Origin: Centipeda periodontii DSM 2778
Lineage (GTDB): Bacteria; Bacillota; Negativicutes; Selenomonadales; Selenomonadaceae
Assembly: GCF_000213975.1 (NCBI RefSeq)
Contig: NZ_GL892076.1
Coordinates: 1,050,905-1,114,904 of the forward strand
Length of the DNA: 64,000 bases
Direction: 5' to 3'
The notes below the pieces were generated by a model. The model was not told the origin of the DNA. It saw nothing but the letters and a program-made list of their open reading frames with translations, and ran no database searches. Each line of letters begins with the position of its first letter. Position 1 is the first letter of the stretch. Positions 1 through 8,448 of the stretch are shown one piece after another. The position numbers and the translations under genes are program-made.

Positions 1-16
1 CTGCTGACATAACGAC

Positions 17-65
17 AAGGGCTGTTGCACGAAGTTTTCCAGCTTCGTGCAACAGCCCCTTTTTT
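17..65 (+). terminator. Long-stem terminator (GGCTGTTG repeat family, copy 1)
   Basis: A 16-bp perfect stem (positions 19-34 pair with 43-58, loop of 8) is followed by a run of T at 60-65. It probably ends a plus-strand gene just left of the window. Closely related hairpins occur near 30218, 36251, 39208 and 45839, always at gene ends, so it belongs to a dispersed terminator-like repeat family. Confidence 0.8.
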
Positions 66-84
66 ATCAATGGAAGGAGGCGCG

Positions 85-2151
85 ATGAATCTCACGGACA
101 GCATCAACAAGGTGCGCGGTGTCGGCGTCAAGAAGGCAGCGGCGTTTACACGCCTCGGCATTCAGACGGTCTACGATCTCCTGACGTACTATCCGCGCGC
201 CTACGAGGATCAGAGCCGCATCACCCCGATTGCGCAGCTACACGCAGGGGAACGTGCGACTGTGCTCGGCGTCATTCAGCAGGTGACGGAGCGACAGACG
301 CGGCGGCGCGGGTTTACCGTGCTGACGGCGCTCGTCGGCGATGGGACGGGCTATGCGCAGGCGCTCTGGTTCAATCAGCGCTTTTTGAAATCAAAGCTGC
401 GCGAGGGACGGCGCATCCTCCTCACGGGCAAGGCGGACTATGCCTATAACGGAGGCGGGCAGATCGCCCTTTCGAACATCACATCGTTTGAAATGCTCGG
501 TGCACGCGATGAGGCGGAGGCACATCTCGGCATTCTGCCCGTCTATGCGGCGACGGAGGGGCTGACGCAGAAACAGCTGCGGCAGATGATGGAGTACGCT
601 CTCGCGCAGGCTGGGGGGGAGCTTGCAGAGAATTTGCCGCAGCGCATTCGTGAAGAATATCATCTCGTCGGACGTATGGCCGCCTTTCGACAGATTCACT
701 TTCCAAGGCGTGAGGAGGAGCTGCGCGCGGCGCGGCGACGGCTTGCGTTCGAGGAACTCTATCTCATCCAATGCGGACTGCTCGCACTCAAGAAGCGTAC
801 GGCAGAGGAGCAGGAAGGCATTGCACATGCTGCGAACGGCGAGCTTGTCGCGCGTGTGCTTGCGGCACTCCCCTTCGACCTGACAGAGGATCAGGCGAAG
901 GTGTGGGGGGAGATCGCACGCGATATGGAGTCGCCACTCCCGATGCGCCGTCTTGTGCAGGGGGATGTCGGTTCGGGTAAGACGGCAATCGCCCTGCTCG
1001 CGCTTGTCAAGACGGTGGAGAACGGACATCAGGGGGCGCTGATGGCACCAACGGAGATCCTTGCACATCAGCATTACGATACCCTACGGGAGCTGCTCAC
1101 GCCGCTCGGTGTGCGCATTGGATTCCTTACGGGGCGGCTCGCGAAGAAGGAGCGCACCGAAGCTGCGGCGGCACTTGCGGCACATGAGGTGGATATTGTC
1201 GTCGGCACACATGCTCTGATTCAGGACGGCGTTTCATTTGATGCACTGGGGTTGGTCGTAACGGACGAACAGCATCGCTTCGGCGTGGCACAGCGTGCGG
1301 CACTCGAGAAAAAAAGCGTGGTGACGCCCGATGTGCTCGTCATGACGGCGACCCCGATCCCTCGCACGATGACGCTCACGGTCTACGGCGATCTCGATGT
1401 CTCGCGCATCGAGCATCTGCCGCCGGGGCGGCAGCCCGTGCGGACGTTTCTGCGCGATGAAACAGCACGTGAAAAAATCTACGCATTTGTGCGCAGAGAG
1501 ATCGAAAGCGGGCGGCAGGCATATGTCGTTTGCCCGCTCATTGAAGCGAGCGAGGAGAGTGACCTGCCATGCGTCGAGGAGGTCTACGAGGAACTGGCGC
1601 GGGGCATCTTTCGCGGGATTCCCTGCGGGCTTCTGCACGGGCGCATGAAGTCTGCGGAGAAGGAAGCCGTGATGGAGGGCTTCTATACCAATCGCATCAA
1701 GCTGCTCGTTTCGACCACGGTCATCGAGGTCGGCGTCAACGTGCCGAATGCGAGCATCCTCGTCGTGGAGCATGCCGAGCGCTTCGGACTCTCCCAGCTG
1801 CATCAGCTGCGCGGGCGTGTCGGGCGCGGCTCCTATGCCTCCTACTGCATCCTCATTGCCGGACGGAGCGCGGCGTCCGAGGAGCGGCTCAAGGTCATCG
1901 AGCAGACGAGCGACGGCTTTCGCCTCGCCGAGGAGGATCTGCGTCTGCGCGGTCCCGGACAGTTCTTCGGCGCGATGCAGCACGGCCTCGGCGACCTGAA
2001 GATTGCGGACGTGCTCGCCGACATGGACCTCCTGCTCCTCGCACGTCGTGCGGCACTTGCCACAGTGGACGATCCCGCCGCCCTTTCCTTTGTTTTGCCG
2101 ACGCTCATGCGCCAGTACCGTGAACGCTTCGAGCATATGCGGGAGGTTTGA
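85..2151 (+). CDS. recG: ATP-dependent DNA helicase RecG
   Basis: RecG remodels stalled replication forks and branched recombination intermediates. The 688-residue product has the usual family length. An N-terminal wedge/OB region is followed by a superfamily 2 helicase core with Walker A GDVGSGKT (about residues 293-300) and the DEQH box (about 394-397), and the C-terminal half carries the LRGRVGRG and DLRLRGPGQFFG motifs typical of RecG. The reading frame is open further upstream to position 25, but that extension runs through the terminator hairpin. The ATG at 85 is preceded by AAGGAGG at 74-80 and gives a protein starting MNLTDSINKVRGVG, so it is preferred. The gene stands alone between the hairpin and the HicAB promoter. 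Confidence 0.96.
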   Translation: MNLTDSINKVRGVGVKKAAAFTRLGIQTVYDLLTYYPRAYEDQSRITPIAQLHAGERATVLGVIQQVTERQTRRRGFTVLTALVGDGTGYAQALWFNQRFLKSKLREGRRILLTGKADYAYNGGGQIALSNITSFEMLGARDEAEAHLGILPVYAATEGLTQKQLRQMMEYALAQAGGELAENLPQRIREEYHLVGRMAAFRQIHFPRREEELRAARRRLAFEELYLIQCGLLALKKRTAEEQEGIAHAANGELVARVLAALPFDLTEDQAKVWGEIARDMESPLPMRRLVQGDVGSGKTAIALLALVKTVENGHQGALMAPTEILAHQHYDTLRELLTPLGVRIGFLTGRLAKKERTEAAAALAAHEVDIVVGTHALIQDGVSFDALGLVVTDEQHRFGVAQRAALEKKSVVTPDVLVMTATPIPRTMTLTVYGDLDVSRIEHLPPGRQPVRTFLRDETAREKIYAFVRREIESGRQAYVVCPLIEASEESDLPCVEEVYEELARGIFRGIPCGLLHGRMKSAEKEAVMEGFYTNRIKLLVSTTVIEVGVNVPNASILVVEHAERFGLSQLHQLRGRVGRGSYASYCILIAGRSAASEERLKVIEQTSDGFRLAEEDLRLRGPGQFFGAMQHGLGDLKIADVLADMDLLLLARRAALATVDDPAALSFVLPTLMRQYRERFEHMREV

Positions 2152-2162
2152 GACCACGATAG

Positions 2163-2191
2163 TTGAACTCTATGTTGATGCGTAGTAAAAT
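2163..2191 (+). promoter_or_regulatory. Predicted sigma-A promoter of hicAB
   Basis: TTGAAC (2163-2168) and TAAAAT (2186-2191) are separated by 17 bp, just after the recG stop and about 26 bp before the hicA start. Good spacing; not tested. Confidence 0.5.
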
Positions 2192-2217
2192 GCGTGGTAA
2201 GGGCAAGGAGGATGGAT

Positions 2218-2412
2218 ATGAAAAGCTATTCCTCAAGAGATGTTCTGAAAATGCTTTTGGCAGACGGCTGGTTTGAGGTAAACTGTGTCGGCGATCATCA
2301 CCAATTCAAGCATCCAACGAAGCCGGGCAAGGTGACGCTTCGACATCCGGTCAAGGATATGGGTGTTCGTGATCTGAAGAGCATCGAGAAGCAATCGGGG
2401 CTTAAGTTTTAA
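2218..2412 (+). CDS. hicA: HicA-type mRNA interferase toxin
   Basis: HicA toxins are small double-stranded-RNA-binding-fold ribonucleases that cleave mRNA and are neutralised by HicB. The 64-residue product has the family pattern: N-terminal MKSYSSRDVLKMLLADGW, then GDHHQFKHP with the candidate catalytic histidine at residue 27 or 28, and the basic KVTLRHPVKD strand. The ATG at 2218 lies 6 nt after AAGGAGG (2205-2211); an ATG at 2212 touches the Shine-Dalgarno sequence and is unlikely. The antitoxin gene follows after 10 nt, so the two form a toxin-first operon as usual for this family. Confidence 0.88.
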   Translation: MKSYSSRDVLKMLLADGWFEVNCVGDHHQFKHPTKPGKVTLRHPVKDMGVRDLKSIEKQSGLKF

Positions 2413-2422
2413 GGAGGACAAT

Positions 2423-2842
2423 ATGTTTCCGGACTTTTATCGCTATCCTGCGATTTTCAGTTACGAAAAAGATGGGGTGCATATCGTGTTTCCGGATTTG
2501 CCGGGGTGTGTCACATTCGGGAGCGATGAGGAGGAAGCCGTGCGCATGGCACGTGAGGCTCTTACCCTGCACCTTTATGGCATGGAACAGGACGAGGAGG
2601 AGATTCCGAGGCCGTCTTCGATGAAGATGCTCGCAGAGCAGGAGGAACTGCAGAAGAATGAGATGTTTATACTGATAGAGGCATTTATGCCTGCGTTTCG
2701 TGAGAAACAGAGCAAGCGTTTTGTCAAGAAAACGCTGTCTGTACCATACTGGATGAACGTCGAGGCAGAACGCATTGGACTGAATTTCTCTCAGACACTG
2801 CAAAATGCAATTCTACAGAAGTTGGAACTTGGGAAGCACTGA
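2423..2842 (+). CDS. hicB: HicB-type antitoxin
   Basis: HicB binds and inhibits HicA and represses the operon. The 139-residue product has the partial RNase-H-like N-terminal domain (HIVFPDLPGCVTFGSDEEEAVRMA, about residues 15-38) and a C-terminal segment resembling a ribbon-helix-helix DNA-binding motif (SVPYWMNVEAERIGLNFSQ). It starts at ATG 2423 after AGGAGG. The last codons and the TGA stop (GGG AAG CAC TGA) lie inside the terminal inverted repeat of the MITE-like element at 2831-2995, so the original C-terminus was probably changed by insertion. Whether regulation is affected cannot be seen. Confidence 0.88.
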   Translation: MFPDFYRYPAIFSYEKDGVHIVFPDLPGCVTFGSDEEEAVRMAREALTLHLYGMEQDEEEIPRPSSMKMLAEQEELQKNEMFILIEAFMPAFREKQSKRFVKKTLSVPYWMNVEAERIGLNFSQTLQNAILQKLELGKH

Positions 2843-2995
2843 TAAATTCAGCCACGCCATCTTGACGTATCTTTTTTGCCCGTACTGTGTCGACAAATCA
2901 TCCACATAGCCCTTGCTATGCGTCCGGTTTGTCTCCTTGTTCGGACGAAAAAATTTACGCCAATCGGACGGCCTTCATTTTATCAGCGATTCCCT
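2831..2995 (-). mobile_element. MITE-like element, copy A (165 bp)
   Basis: This non-coding element is homologous over its full length, in reverse orientation, to 37504-37668. Shared blocks include AGGGAATCGCTGATAAAATG at one end, TTTTTTCGTCCG, AAACCGGACGCA and GGGCAAAAAAGAT inside, and a GGGAAGCACTGATAAATTCAG-type other end. The two ends are imperfect terminal inverted repeats of each other. It has no ORF, so it would depend on a transposase elsewhere. It overlaps the 3' end of hicB and stops just upstream of the dapB promoter. Confidence 0.75.
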
Positions 2996-3026
2996 GCAAA
3001 GTGAAATTCCTTTCTGTTTGTATTCC

Positions 3027-3056
3027 TTGACACATGGGGATTCTCTGGGCTAGAAT
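3027..3056 (+). promoter_or_regulatory. Predicted sigma-A promoter of dapB-asd
   Basis: TTGACA (3027-3032) and TAGAAT (3051-3056) are separated by 18 bp, giving a short leader before the TTG start at 3088. It lies directly downstream of MITE copy A. Confidence 0.65.
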
Positions 3057-3087
3057 AACGGCATACTGTATTTGGGAGGAGATAGCC

Positions 3088-3876
3088 TTGACCAAGGTTT
3101 TGGTAAACGGTGCTGCAGGGCGCATGGGGCGCGCGGTGCTGAAAGCTGTGATTGACGATGCGGATCTGGAACTCGTCGGTGCGGTGGACATCACGGGCGG
3201 TGCGGATGCGGGAGAACTCGCGGGGACGGCGAAAAACGGCATCTGTGTGGAAACAGATCTCGCCGCCGCGCTCGAGCGATTGAAGCCCGATGTGATGATT
3301 GACTTCACGCGTCCCGATGTGGTCTATGGGAATGTGCTGACGGCGCTCGCACACAAAGTTTCACCCGTGGTGGGCACAACGGGGCTGACCGAGGAACAGA
3401 AGGCGGCGATCAAGGCGGCAGCGGATGAAAACGATACGCCCGCGTTCATTGCACCGAATTTCGCGATCGGTGCGGTCCTGATGATGCTGATGAGCCGCAT
3501 GGCGGCAAAGTACATGCCCGAGGTCGAGATCATCGAGCTCCACCATGACAACAAGCTGGATGCACCCTCGGGTACGGCGGTGCAGACGGCGGCGATGATC
3601 GCGGAGGTGCGCACAGCGCATGCACAAGGACATCCGGGCGAAGAGGAGAAGATCGCGGGCGCACGCGGCGCGGACTACGAGGGGATGCACATCCACAGCG
3701 TACGTCTGCCGGGCTATGTTGCACATCAGGAGGTCATCTTCGGCGGACTCGGGCAGACACTTACCATTCGCCACGACTCACTGAACCGTGAGTCCTTTAT
3801 GCCGGGCGTTGTGCTTGCCGCGAAGAAGGTGCACGACCTCAAATCGCTCACGGTTGGACTGGATAAATTGTTGTAA
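3088..3876 (+). CDS. dapB: 4-hydroxy-tetrahydrodipicolinate reductase
   Basis: DapB reduces 4-hydroxy-tetrahydrodipicolinate with NAD(P)H in the lysine and meso-DAP pathway. The 262-residue product has the nucleotide-binding glycine motif NGAAGRMG (about residues 7-14) and the catalytic/substrate block ELHHDNKLDAPSGTA (about 150-164). The start is taken as TTG at 3088, 7 nt after GGGAGGA, giving MTKVLVNGAAGRMG; an upstream ATG at 3034 would precede the -10 element of the promoter. asd follows after 12 nt, so both DAP-branch enzymes are probably cotranscribed. Confidence 0.95.
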   Translation: MTKVLVNGAAGRMGRAVLKAVIDDADLELVGAVDITGGADAGELAGTAKNGICVETDLAAALERLKPDVMIDFTRPDVVYGNVLTALAHKVSPVVGTTGLTEEQKAAIKAAADENDTPAFIAPNFAIGAVLMMLMSRMAAKYMPEVEIIELHHDNKLDAPSGTAVQTAAMIAEVRTAHAQGHPGEEEKIAGARGADYEGMHIHSVRLPGYVAHQEVIFGGLGQTLTIRHDSLNRESFMPGVVLAAKKVHDLKSLTVGLDKLL

Positions 3877-3888
3877 GGGGCGTTCATC

Positions 3889-4920
3889 ATGAAGAAATAT
3901 CGCGTAGCCATTCTCGGCGCAACGGGCGCTGTCGGTCAGGAGTTCCTGAATCTTATCGAGGAGAGGAAGTTCCCGTTCTCGGAGCTGCGCCTCCTCGCGT
4001 CGAGCCGCTCGGCGGGCAAGAAGATTGCCTTTATGGGCAAGGAGTATACGGTCGAGGAAACGACGCCGGACTCTTTTGCGGGGATCGACATTGCACTCTT
4101 CGCGGGCGGTGCGGCGAGCAAGGAGTTCGCTCCCCACGCCGTCAAGGCGGGCGCCATCGTTGTGGACAACTCAAGTGCGTTCCGCATGGATCCGGAGGTG
4201 CCGCTCGTCGTGCCCGAGGTCAACCCAGAGGCGATCAAGAACCACAAGGGCATCATCGCGAACCCGAACTGCTCGACCATCATCATGGTCATGGGACTCA
4301 AGCCGCTGTACGACCTCGCGAAGATTCGCCGCATCGTTGTCTCCACCTATCAGGCGGTTTCCGGTGCAGGCAAGGAGGGCATGGCGGAGCTTGAAATGCA
4401 GGTTGCGGCACTGTCTGAGGGGAAGGAAGCCGAGGCAAATATTCTGCCGGTGAGCTCTCTGCCGAAACATTACCCGATCGCATTCAACCTCATCCCGCAG
4501 ATTGACGTCTTCATGGACAACCTCTATACCAAAGAGGAGATGAAGATGATCAATGAGACGAAGAAGATTATGGGGGACGACACGCTGCGCATCACGGCGA
4601 CCACCGTGCGCGTGCCCGTTTACCGCAGCCATGCCGAATCCGTCAACGTCGAGTTCGAGAGCGCGGTCTCGCTTGAGGATGCACGAAAGGCGCTTGCGGC
4701 ATTTCCCGGCGTCATCCTGCGTGACAATCCCGCAGAGCAGGAGTACCCAATGCCGCTCTTTACCTCAGGTAAGACGGACGTCGAGGTCGGTCGCCTGCGT
4801 CTTGATGAGTCGACGGAGAATGCGCTGAACTTCTGGATCTGCGGCGATCAGATTCGCAAGGGCGCGGCGCTGAATACACTTCAGATTGCGGAGTACATGA
4901 TCGCACACGAACTTGTCTGA
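3889..4920 (+). CDS. asd: Aspartate-semialdehyde dehydrogenase
   Basis: Asd converts aspartyl phosphate to aspartate semialdehyde, the branch point to lysine/DAP, threonine and methionine. The 343-residue product begins with the Rossmann motif ILGATGAVGQEFL and has the active-site cysteine at residue 128 in NPNCSTI, plus the typical YQAVSGAGKEG segment. It follows dapB closely and is ended by a strong hairpin terminator at 4934-4970. Supply of meso-DAP links it to the murE gene downstream. Confidence 0.96.
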   Translation: MKKYRVAILGATGAVGQEFLNLIEERKFPFSELRLLASSRSAGKKIAFMGKEYTVEETTPDSFAGIDIALFAGGAASKEFAPHAVKAGAIVVDNSSAFRMDPEVPLVVPEVNPEAIKNHKGIIANPNCSTIIMVMGLKPLYDLAKIRRIVVSTYQAVSGAGKEGMAELEMQVAALSEGKEAEANILPVSSLPKHYPIAFNLIPQIDVFMDNLYTKEEMKMINETKKIMGDDTLRITATTVRVPVYRSHAESVNVEFESAVSLEDARKALAAFPGVILRDNPAEQEYPMPLFTSGKTDVEVGRLRLDESTENALNFWICGDQIRKGAALNTLQIAEYMIAHELV

Positions 4921-4933
4921 AAACAACGTACTT

Positions 4934-4970
4934 AGGGACTTATTTCCGTATAGGAGGTAAGTCCCTTTTT
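4934..4970 (+). terminator. Rho-independent terminator after asd
   Basis: AGGGACTTA and TAAGTCCCT form a 9-bp stem followed by TTTTT. It separates the dapB-asd unit from the dcw promoter. Confidence 0.8.
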
Positions 4971-5072
4971 TATGTTTAATACACAACTAAACAATATGGA
5001 ACGTCCCTTTTATTTCGCGGTATGAGCAGGGGTCTAAAAATCATATACAAGTAAAAGGGAATGCCTGTTTTC

Positions 5073-5101
5073 TTGAAAAGAAAGGGGGTTTTTGCTATAA
5101 C
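5073..5101 (+). promoter_or_regulatory. Predicted promoter of the dcw operon
   Basis: TTGAAA (5073-5078) and TATAAC (5096-5101) are separated by 17 bp. The phased GTGG repeats of the presumed MraZ operator begin 11 bp downstream, so repressor binding would cover the transcription start. Confidence 0.65.
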
Positions 5102-5112
5102 TGTTAGTAAAA

Positions 5113-5146
5113 GTGGTGGATTGTGGTGGAATGTGCCACAGAGTGG
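5113..5146 (+). promoter_or_regulatory. Presumed MraZ operator: four GTGG-type repeats at 10-bp intervals
   Basis: GTGG occurs at 5113, 5123 and 5143 and GTGC at 5133, an exact 10-bp phase between the dcw promoter and mraZ. MraZ is known to bind short direct repeats containing TGG or GTG with about one helical turn spacing upstream of its own operon. Binding here is inference. Confidence 0.6.
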
Positions 5147-5176
5147 CGAGCAAATCCAGAAGGGTGGTGCGGCCGG

Positions 5177-5620
5177 ATGTTCATGGGGGAATACGCCCAC
5201 AGCATTGATGCCAAGGGCCGCGTCATCCTGCCCGCCGATTTCCGGCAGGAGCTCGGCGTTTCGTTCATCATCACAAAGGGGCTCGACGGCAGTCTCTTCC
5301 TCTTCCCGCAGGCGGCATGGGACGAGTTCGCGGCAAAGCTGCGTACGCTCTCGATCGCCGATCCGAATGCACGCGCCTTTGCGCGCTTCTTCATCGCGGG
5401 TGCACGCACGCTCGAATGCGACAAACAGGGGCGTTTTCTCGTGCCCGCGAATCTGCGTGCCTATGCGAACATCGGGCTCAAGCAGGACGTCATTCTCACG
5501 GGCGCAGACGCGCGCATCGAGGTGTGGGACAAGGAGAAGTGGCTCCGCTATGCGGGTGAGGTCGATCCGAACATCACGGAGATCTCGACGCAGCTCGCGG
5601 GCTATGGGATTACGATATGA
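5177..5620 (+). CDS. mraZ: Transcriptional regulator MraZ
   Basis: MraZ is an AbrB-like ring-forming DNA-binding protein that controls the dcw operon it heads. The 147-residue product begins MFMGEYAHSIDAKGRVILPADFR, the standard family start, and repeats the SpoVT/AbrB-type strand pattern near residue 85 (CDKQGRFLVPANLRAYA). The reading frame is open from 5123, but the ATG at 5177 with GGGTGG upstream fits the family. The next gene, rsmH, overlaps by ATGA at 5617. Confidence 0.94.
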   Translation: MFMGEYAHSIDAKGRVILPADFRQELGVSFIITKGLDGSLFLFPQAAWDEFAAKLRTLSIADPNARAFARFFIAGARTLECDKQGRFLVPANLRAYANIGLKQDVILTGADARIEVWDKEKWLRYAGEVDPNITEISTQLAGYGITI

Positions 5621-6552
5621 GTGACTTTCACCACGTGAGCGTTCTGCCCGAGGAAACGATCGAGGCGCTCTGCATCCGTCCGAATGGCATCTATGTGGAC
5701 TGTACGCTCGGAGGCGCAGGGCATGCGGGACGGATCGCGGCAAAACTTTCCTCTGAGGGACACCTGATCGGCATCGATCAGGACGAGCTGGCGATTGCGG
5801 CAGCGCGTGAGCGTCTTGCGGACGCAGCCTGTCAGGTCACGCTTGTGCACAATAACTTCCGTCATCTGCGGGACATCCTCGCGCATAAGGGTGTATCCAA
5901 GGTGGACGGCATTCTCTTTGATCTCGGCATCTCCTCGCCGCAGATCGATACGGCGGAGCGCGGCTTCTCCTATATGCAGGATGCACCGCTCGATATGCGC
6001 ATGGACCGGCGTGCCGTACGAAGCGCCTACACCGTCGTCAACGAATACACAGCGGCAGAGCTCACGGAGATCTTCTACAACTATGGGGAAGAGCGTTGGG
6101 CAAAGCGCATTGCCGCATTCATTGAAGAGGAACGAAAGTCCCGTCCTATTGAAACAACGGGGCAGCTCGTCGCCGTCATCGACCGCGCCGTGCCGAAGAA
6201 GGTGCGTGCGAAGGGCGGCCATCCCGCCAAGCGTATCTTTCAGGCGATTCGCATCGAGGTCAACGAGGAACTGACGATTCTCGCGGATGCGATCGTGGAT
6301 GCTGCGCACGCGCTCCGCACGGGTGGGCGCCTTGCCGTTATCACGTTCCACTCGCTCGAGGATCGCATTGTAAAGCAAACATTGAAACAACTGGCGCAGG
6401 GATGTATTTGTCCGCCGCATACGCCTGTCTGTATCTGCAGTCATACGGCGGAACTGAGGCTCATCGGCAAGGCACGCGCGGCAAGTGCGGCAGAATGTGC
6501 GGAGAATTCGCGGGCAAAGAGCGCAAAGCTGCGCACGGCAGAGAAGTTATAA
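5617..6552 (+). CDS. rsmH: 16S rRNA (cytosine(1402)-N(4))-methyltransferase
   Basis: RsmH (MraW) methylates N4 of C1402 in 16S rRNA using SAM. The 311-residue product has HHVSVLPEETIEAL at the N-terminus, the SAM motif VDCTLGGAGHAG (about residues 27-38), FDLGISSPQID and the C-terminal ITFHSLEDRIVKQ. It overlaps mraZ by 4 nt (ATGA) and is followed after 35 nt by ftsL, the conserved dcw order. Confidence 0.96.
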   Translation: MSDFHHVSVLPEETIEALCIRPNGIYVDCTLGGAGHAGRIAAKLSSEGHLIGIDQDELAIAAARERLADAACQVTLVHNNFRHLRDILAHKGVSKVDGILFDLGISSPQIDTAERGFSYMQDAPLDMRMDRRAVRSAYTVVNEYTAAELTEIFYNYGEERWAKRIAAFIEEERKSRPIETTGQLVAVIDRAVPKKVRAKGGHPAKRIFQAIRIEVNEELTILADAIVDAAHALRTGGRLAVITFHSLEDRIVKQTLKQLAQGCICPPHTPVCICSHTAELRLIGKARAASAAECAENSRAKSAKLRTAEKL

Positions 6553-6587
6553 ACGAGGAAATCAATAGATCAAGGAGGTGAGGGCGC

Positions 6588-6956
6588 GTGGCGGCACGTA
6601 AACTGTATACGTACGAATACGAGGAAGTGGCAGCGCCCGCACCACAGGTGGAACCGCCGAAGGAACCGCTGATCCGACGGGAAGTGAATACGAATCTGCG
6701 CAACTGCCTGCGCGCGATCTTCTTCCTGATTGCGTTCGGCGCGATGGTCGTGACGCTGCTTGGCGGTATCGGGGCAAAGAACGGCTATACACTGCTTGAG
6801 ACGCAGCAGACCGCCGATCAGCTCGAGCAGGAGAACGAGCGGCTCAAGATCGAGATCGCACAGTTGAAATCGCCTGCGCGGATCGAGTCGATTGCGGTGG
6901 AGCAGCTGCACATGCAGGTACCGCAGAATATGTATTTTTCGCATGAAGGGGAATGA
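6588..6956 (+). CDS. ftsL: Cell division protein FtsL
   Basis: FtsL is a bitopic divisome protein acting with FtsB/DivIC and FtsQ. The 122-residue product has a cytoplasmic N-terminus, one membrane segment at about residues 40-62 (AIFFLIAFGAMVVTLLGGIG) and a periplasmic coiled coil (TADQLEQENERLKIEIAQL). Identity rests mainly on topology and position between rsmH and murE, because the family is poorly conserved in sequence. The start is GTG at 6588, 6 nt after AAGGAGGTGA. The division transpeptidase gene ftsI, usual between ftsL and murE, is absent. Confidence 0.82.
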   Translation: MAARKLYTYEYEEVAAPAPQVEPPKEPLIRREVNTNLRNCLRAIFFLIAFGAMVVTLLGGIGAKNGYTLLETQQTADQLEQENERLKIEIAQLKSPARIESIAVEQLHMQVPQNMYFSHEGE

Positions 6957-6962
6957 TGGGCA

Positions 6963-8447
6963 ATGACGAAGCGGCTGAAGGAACTCGCTGCCCTTGTGCC
7001 GGGTGCGCGTATCGCGGGCGATGATGCCGTGATCACGAGCATCGAGCGAGACTCGAGGCAGGTGGGGGATGGGGCGCTTTTTGCCTGCATCGCGGGCGCT
7101 CATGTCGATGCACACAGCTTTATACCGAATGTGGCGCGGGCAGGAGCTCGCGCTATTTTGACGCAGCGGGAAAGCGTCGATGTGCCCGACGGGATCTCTG
7201 TCCTCCATGTGCCGAACATCGAGGAGGCACTGGACGTGATTGTTCCCTATTTCTATGACTATCCCGCGCGCGCAATGCGCGTGATTGGCATCACAGGGAC
7301 GAACGGCAAGACCACGACGAGCTATCTCACGCGTGCGATCCTGCGCCATGCGGGCAGGCGCGTCGGACTCATCGGAACGATCCAAGTCATGATGGAGGAC
7401 GAGGTGTTCCCCACGGCAAACACGACGCCCGATGTCATCGTCATGCAGCAGCTGCTCGCTGAGATGCGCACGCGCAAAATGGATGCTGTCGTCATGGAGG
7501 TTTCCTCGCATGCACTCGATCAGGGGCGCGTTGCGGGCATCGAGTTCGATACGGCGGTGTTCACGAATCTGACACAGGATCATCTCGACTACCACAAGAC
7601 GATGGAGAACTACGCGCGCGCAAAGGCACGGCTCTTCGACCTCGTGTCGGCAGAGGGGGCAAAGACGGGCAAGACAGCGGTGCTCAACGCAGATGATGCA
7701 TGGAGCAAAGCGATGCGTGCACATGCGCTCTGTCCGATCATTTCCTATGGCGTGGAGCATGATGCTGCTCTGATGGTGCACGATGTGCATCTGGCGCAGG
7801 ATGGCATGGAGCTGGTGCTCGTTCATGATGGCGCGGAGCTCTCCCGTCTGCATATCGGCATCACAGGCCTGTTCAACGTCTATAACGTGCTCGCAGCGAC
7901 GGGCGCGGCGCTCGCGGAGAAGGTGGCGGCGGCGGACATCGAAGCTGCGCTCATGGACTTCGCGGGTGTGCCGGGACGATTCGAACTCGTGCGCGCGGGG
8001 CAGGATTTCTCCGTCATCGTGGACTATGCACATACGCCGGACGGCATGGAAAATGTGCTGCGCACGGCGCGTGCCGTGACGGCGGGGCGTATCATCGCCG
8101 TCTTCGGCTGCGGCGGCGACCGCGATCGGACGAAGCGGCCGATCATGGGGCGTATGGCGGCGGAGCTGGCGGACATCGTCGTGCTGACATCCGACAACCC
8201 GCGCACGGAGGATCCGGCAGCGATTTTGGATGAGGTCGAGACGGGCGTTCTGCCCGTCATCGGTGACAAGCCGTACGAAAAGCTCGTCGACCGCCGTACG
8301 GCAATCTTTCACGCCGTCCAAAGGGCGCAGAAGGGCGACACGGTGGTCATTCTCGGCAAGGGACATGAAAACTACCAAATCTTAAAGGACAAAACAATTC
8401 ACTTCGATGACCGCGAGACGGCGCGCGAAGCGATCGGGGGGCTGTGA
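6963..8447 (+). CDS. murE: UDP-MurNAc-tripeptide synthetase, meso-DAP type
   Basis: MurE adds the third stem residue to UDP-MurNAc-L-Ala-D-Glu. The 494-residue product has the Mur-ligase ATP motif ITGTNGKTTTS (about residues 109-119), the central HTH-less ligase core, and DNPRTEDP near residue 411. The DNPR motif marks enzymes that use meso-diaminopimelate rather than lysine, which agrees with dapB and asd upstream. It starts 6 nt after ftsL. Confidence 0.95.
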   Translation: MTKRLKELAALVPGARIAGDDAVITSIERDSRQVGDGALFACIAGAHVDAHSFIPNVARAGARAILTQRESVDVPDGISVLHVPNIEEALDVIVPYFYDYPARAMRVIGITGTNGKTTTSYLTRAILRHAGRRVGLIGTIQVMMEDEVFPTANTTPDVIVMQQLLAEMRTRKMDAVVMEVSSHALDQGRVAGIEFDTAVFTNLTQDHLDYHKTMENYARAKARLFDLVSAEGAKTGKTAVLNADDAWSKAMRAHALCPIISYGVEHDAALMVHDVHLAQDGMELVLVHDGAELSRLHIGITGLFNVYNVLAATGAALAEKVAAADIEAALMDFAGVPGRFELVRAGQDFSVIVDYAHTPDGMENVLRTARAVTAGRIIAVFGCGGDRDRTKRPIMGRMAAELADIVVLTSDNPRTEDPAAILDEVETGVLPVIGDKPYEKLVDRRTAIFHAVQRAQKGDTVVILGKGHENYQILKDKTIHFDDRETAREAIGGL

Positions 8448-8448
8448 T

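Noticed and set aside
25-84. Upstream extension of recG to position 25
   Set aside because: The extension reads through the terminator hairpin, lacks a ribosome binding site, and adds residues absent from RecG proteins; ATG 85 has AAGGAGG.
6570-8378. A 602-codon open frame on the minus strand opposite ftsL and murE
   Set aside because: It is antisense to clearly conserved genes, its translation is rich in Arg, His and Cys with no recognisable domain, and no ribosome binding site precedes it. Long shadow frames are common in this GC-rich sequence.
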